The notes under the pieces: model-generated
What the model was told of the DNA's origin: nothing
The model's input: only the letters and a program-made list of their open reading frames with translations
Databases searched by the model: none
Position numbers and translations under genes: made by a program
Shown here: piece by piece, positions 60,120-64,000 of the stretch
How positions within the stretch are numbered: position 1 is the stretch's first letter
Layout: each line of letters opens with the position of its first letter
Source: Ceratodon purpureus
Lineage: Eukaryota; Streptophyta; Bryopsida; Pseudoditrichales; Ditrichaceae
Length of the DNA: 64,000 nucleotides
Assembly (NCBI GenBank): GCA_014871385.1
Contig: CM026433.1
Location: forward strand, 15,565,985-15,629,984
Reading direction: 5' to 3'

Positions 60120-63100
60120 TTAGTTCTCCATTGGCCTTACAATTTTTACACTCTTGTATAGACGCCGTAAATCCTTCATAGCCTCTTCTTCTTTCTGGAT
60201 GTTGCGGATGGGAGAAGGGTTAACAATTTCTGGTTTGTACCACCGATTGGGAGCCTCTGTGGATGGGGAAGCATGATCAGATATCTGGCTGCTGCCTCCA
60301 GGTGCAGATATCATCGACCCCAAGGGACTGGTTAGCTGAGGGCTGCCTCGTGATGCAAGGGGGCGCTGCTGCGCTTTGTGTTGCTTGACCTGCACAAAAC
60401 CTCAAACTATCAGAAATTTACGTAGTATTAGCAGACCACATGGGACACCTGCATACAGGACAATATCACGTCTCAAAGAGAAGGACTTGTCATAGCAGTT
60501 AAACGATCCTTGATGGGAACACAATGATGTTTTGAAGAGAAACCACATGTAGATCATACCTGCTGCACTTGGATATCCCGCAACAAAGGAGCAGAGGTCC
60601 CTGGGGATCGTCCTGCCCAGGCAGGAGGGCTATTCTCTGGATGCAGACCCTGAGAGTTCTTTGAGAACGTTACGGCAATAGGGGCCGAACTTCGAACAAA
60701 CTCGCTAAGAGGTACCCGCAGCACACTTCCATCGATTTCATCAATTGACAATTCACTAGCTAGTTCACTACGACCCAGATTTACCCTAGAAACACTAAAT
60801 GCTACCGAGCTTGTTTTTACAGAACTTGAGACTGCGTGAGAAGTTCTAGACTTCGCACTGGATCCTTCACCTTTTTCCAAAATTGGGTTCCTCAAAACTG
60901 CAGGTTTTCCTACACTATTCGCCTTTTTCACAGTCAATTCGCTAGGACTAGTTCCCGTTATGCCTTTCTCGCTATTAAATGCTTTACCTACCGAAATTAA
61001 CTTTGCAGAAGGACTAATCTCAACAGGACTAACTACTGATCTTTTTGACTTAATCAATTGTACACTCTGCTGGGTCTGTATATCCCGTAATGACGAAGAC
61101 CCCTTAGGCAGATGAGTGCCGCCCCATGCTGGACCATCAGCTTTCGGTACAGAAGGTGGAGATGTAATCAGCAGTTTAGGTGGCGCTTCCAGTGCTCCGC
61201 TGAGAAACATTGAGAGGCCCCCCTTTTTAGCTTTCTTCTTGGATGAAGATTTAGGTATCTGTGCATTTGTCCAAGAGTCGGATGAAGCAGCTAAACCTGC
61301 TGAAGAAAACCCTGAAATTTCCTTGAATCCCACGGATGGAGGTAAGGTTTTCTGAGGAGTCTGAGGCTCAGGTAAAGATGGCGTAGAAGGAGAAGGCTGA
61401 CCTGGTTCTCCTGTGCTCTCCAGCAAAGCGATCTGTTGAAGAGTTTCCTGCCAAATAATCGAGACAAGACCACAGTGTTTTCAGTGTACACCAAAACACT
61501 AGGCAACGGACACGAGACCAGACACTTCCTCTGAAGATTACTTAATTTCACATGAACTGCAAATACCTGAAGATCGAAGTCTTCATCTCTGATCACTTCC
61601 TTGGATTTCACAGTCGCAGGTGGATCACTCTGACTGCGTCCTGCGGAACCTTTGCTCTTCTTTCGACCAAGGCGTCCATTATGTTTGGAAGTAGTTGTGC
61701 TTTCTGCTTTACCTGGCGCATGCTTCATCTCCTTCTCAACAGGACTGCTATTTATCTTCAATACTGCTGTCACCGGAGGTAATACTCCAGACTCGAGCAA
61801 TGAAAGAGAAACTTCTAAATCGTGCTTTGATAGAAGCTTGGCCAGCTGCTGGCTATCCAGATCATGACCCTTAAGCTGTTTCAACTCAAGTGCTTCAATT
61901 TGTTGAAGCTTCTTCCGCACAGCCCTTAATTGTTTACCAACTTCATTATCTCCTCCTGTATCTCTAGAAAGCAAGAAACCTTCACTTGATGTCTTCTCTC
62001 CTATTAAATCTAGCTCCCCGCTTCCAACCCGTAAGTTACGCGTCCGGGGATCTCCACAAGTATCACTGTCCTCTTCTTCACTGTCTATAACAACAGGGAG
62101 CGTCGCACTGGGCGTTGGTAGTAACCTCTGGCTCCATGGTTCACTGGAACTAGAATCGAGGACTTTCTCTAACTCGGCCAAAAGGGCAGATGGTAATTGT
62201 GCATATATCGAAGTGGATATGGTGAGAATGTAATCCAGATTACGAAGTACTAGATCCTGCAGTGCCAGAGTCATTATTCAGAATGATAGCAAACATAGAA
62301 ACTGGAAAAATATTACAATAAAATAACGGTCTGAATAGTACATAATTACGCCTTATCTCACACTCTAGGAGTTTGACAGTACTTGTTCATCCAGGAACAG
62401 TTTATCCCACGCACCACAATTGCCAGTAACGAGCTCCTTATGAAATCCTAAACAAGTATTTCATTATGCAACTACTCATTTTTCTGAGAAACACAACTTC
62501 GTGCCACAAAATATATATTTTCAAAAACAGTTTCCAATGCAAACCTTCAGAGATCAATGGCCCTTTTTGGAGCTCCACTTTTAAGAGATTGCACAACAGC
62601 ACGAGAAACAAGAGCGTGTAACACATACTAAATGAACCACAAAGTGATGACATGATTCTTAAATTGGAGAGATAGATGCAGTATGAACTTTTCACCTCAC
62701 AATACCGCTTCAGATGATCTGCACCAAGAGAGTCTGCAAACTCAAGCAGCTGTAATACATTCTTCGGCTCTACTATGGAATCCGCGACCACCTTTTGACA
62801 TAGGTCTTTCAGACTCGGTATACCTTCATCCACTCTGCTCGGAGCTACAGCCACAAGTGTCTCAGATTCCTCCTCCACATCAGCATCTTCATCGGCAGAT
62901 TCTTCACCTTCTCCACTTGCTTTAGATACAGCAGGCAGCTCAGTAACTGGTTTTGTAGAATAAGTAGGAGCATACAGAGAAGCGACAGCCAATGAGTGGG
63001 TTTCTCCCACAGACAACCGCGTGATATGTTTTGCACCATGAACACGAACAGGAGATGGGCGTACATCTGCCTTGCCTTCACCATCCCAGACGTAAACATT

Positions 63101-64000
63101 CCCAGTGCTTGTTGCTACTGCGGTACGGTACTTGCCAGCTGCAACAGCCACAGCTTGGTGGCCCGCCATTGAAGATAGCTGTACACAGATGATGTGAAAA
63201 ACAGAATGAGGTGCAAGATAGTGGTCTCTCGTACAACTTATATACTAAGAAATCTATTAATTAGGCAGCTGAATATCTAGATATTGCGAATGAGCAGGAG
63301 AATACAATCATTGCTAAGGGATTCGCGTCCGCAAATGCTACGGGAATCCATCGCATGATGGCCTTAGTAAAAAGGGGGAATAACCCTGTTCATTTTTCAA
63401 GAAGTCAAAAGAGAGCGCAAACCAGACTTCCATTCTAAAAATTAAATTCAAGGCAGATTTTCACCTGGTGAGGCCGCAGATGTGGATCAGCAGACACCCA
63501 GTAGAAAATCAGACCATCCTCTGTGACTGCTGTACTGTGAGTCATGCCTGCTGCAATAGCAACCACATGGAGACGATCTGCTCGATGATACTTCAGTGGG
63601 TGGAGCCCCTTCTTTCTAATGTCTCGAGCAACGACCACACGGCGAGGAGTCACCATCTTATAGCCCCATGTCATTACCTGCGCGAGAACCAGCATCAGCA
63701 CGTCAACAAACACTTTTACCACCCCATAATAGTCTGCTGCCGATTAAAACGTCAAGTCAGAACTAAATTGAAATAATTAAGATTAAGATTCAAGATCACT
63801 TGAGATACTTGAATGATGGAGACTTGATGATCACTTGAGATACTTCTTGCTTTGTCTACCTCATTGCAACCTGACAACAACTAAATCGATTATGAATTAC
63901 TTAAGTACCTCCCCTTCAGCTCCAAGAACCACAGTGTGGTATTTTGCAGTAGAAATGGCCACCATTTGCCTACCCTTCAGATAATCAATCAAGCGTGGTA
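60120..64000 (-). CDS. RCC1-repeat protein, IBTK-like, 3' part only
   Basis: Minus-strand exons visible are 64000-63909 (partial), 63677-63465, 63178-62696, 62256-61567, 61447-60560 and 60389-60120. All are GT-AG and phase 0, giving at least 877 aa to the stop. The N-terminal visible part has RCC1-type blades (AISTAKYHTVVLGAEGEV, IAAGMTHSTAVTEDG, VAAGKYRTAVATSTGNVYVW, LSVGETHSLAVA). Next comes an acidic linker, then a BACK-like helical stretch (IPSLKDLCQKVVADS, NVLQLLEFADSLGADHL, DLVLRNLDYI). The long Ser/Pro/Lys-rich tail carries three W...[LI]R[DN]IQ motifs. This order matches plant homologues of IBTK (ankyrin-RCC1-BTB proteins, likely cullin-3 adaptors); the 5' ankyrin part would lie beyond the window. 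Function is inferred from family. Confidence 0.85.

Noticed and set aside
1-64000. CRISPR arrays, operons or bacterial defence systems
   Set aside because: The sequence is eukaryotic, and the tandem repeats seen are microsatellites or MITE-internal with no spacer structure.

Overview
This window is nuclear DNA from a land plant. The evidence is spliced genes with GT-AG introns, the plant-specific AdoMetDC leader with its tiny and small upstream ORFs, a plant-sized ribosomal protein eL27 and a plant-type VPS36. The combination of an intronless bacterial-type alditol oxidase, moderate introns, long (AT)n tracts and an AT-rich, transposon-filled gene desert suggests a seed-free plant, probably a bryophyte. 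That placement is an inference, not a proof.

Layout. 1-3.4 kb is flanking DNA with a TA-flanked MITE and a G-rich block. 3.57-7.6 kb (+) is a seven-exon eIF4B-related Gly/Arg-rich protein. 9.49-10.84 kb (+) is the single-exon alditol/xylitol oxidase-like gene. 14.46-15.70 kb (+) is a two-exon putative membrane protein I do not recognise. 17.63-18.93 kb (+) is a three-exon small acidic protein. A 558-bp MITE lies just downstream at 19.27-19.83 kb. 20.27-20.55 kb (-) is a possible 90-aa Cys-tailed protein with its own TATA box. 21.83-23.44 kb (-) is RPL27 (4 coding exons), divergent from VPS36 (ESCRT-II) at 24.00-27.03 kb (+, 8 exons).

From about 27 to 43 kb and again from 48.5 to 60 kb I see no convincing genes. 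These stretches are AT-rich and carry many non-autonomous elements. Most striking is a set bounded by TTAA direct repeats with CCCYTWA...TWARGGG ends (piggyBac-like signature). There are also PIF/Harbinger-type MITEs (TTA duplications), a long-TIR element and a 5'-truncated LINE with 15-bp target-site duplications. Between the deserts sits the AdoMetDC gene (45.3-47.6 kb, +), with a TATA box, a leader intron, both uORFs and an uninterrupted main ORF. 60.1 kb to the window end (-) is the 3' part of an RCC1-repeat IBTK-like gene, which runs off the window.

The genes are ordinary housekeeping neighbours (translation, endosomal sorting, polyamine synthesis) and form no evident cluster. Exon boundaries were read by eye from splice consensus, phase continuity and protein similarity recalled from family knowledge; no alignment was run.
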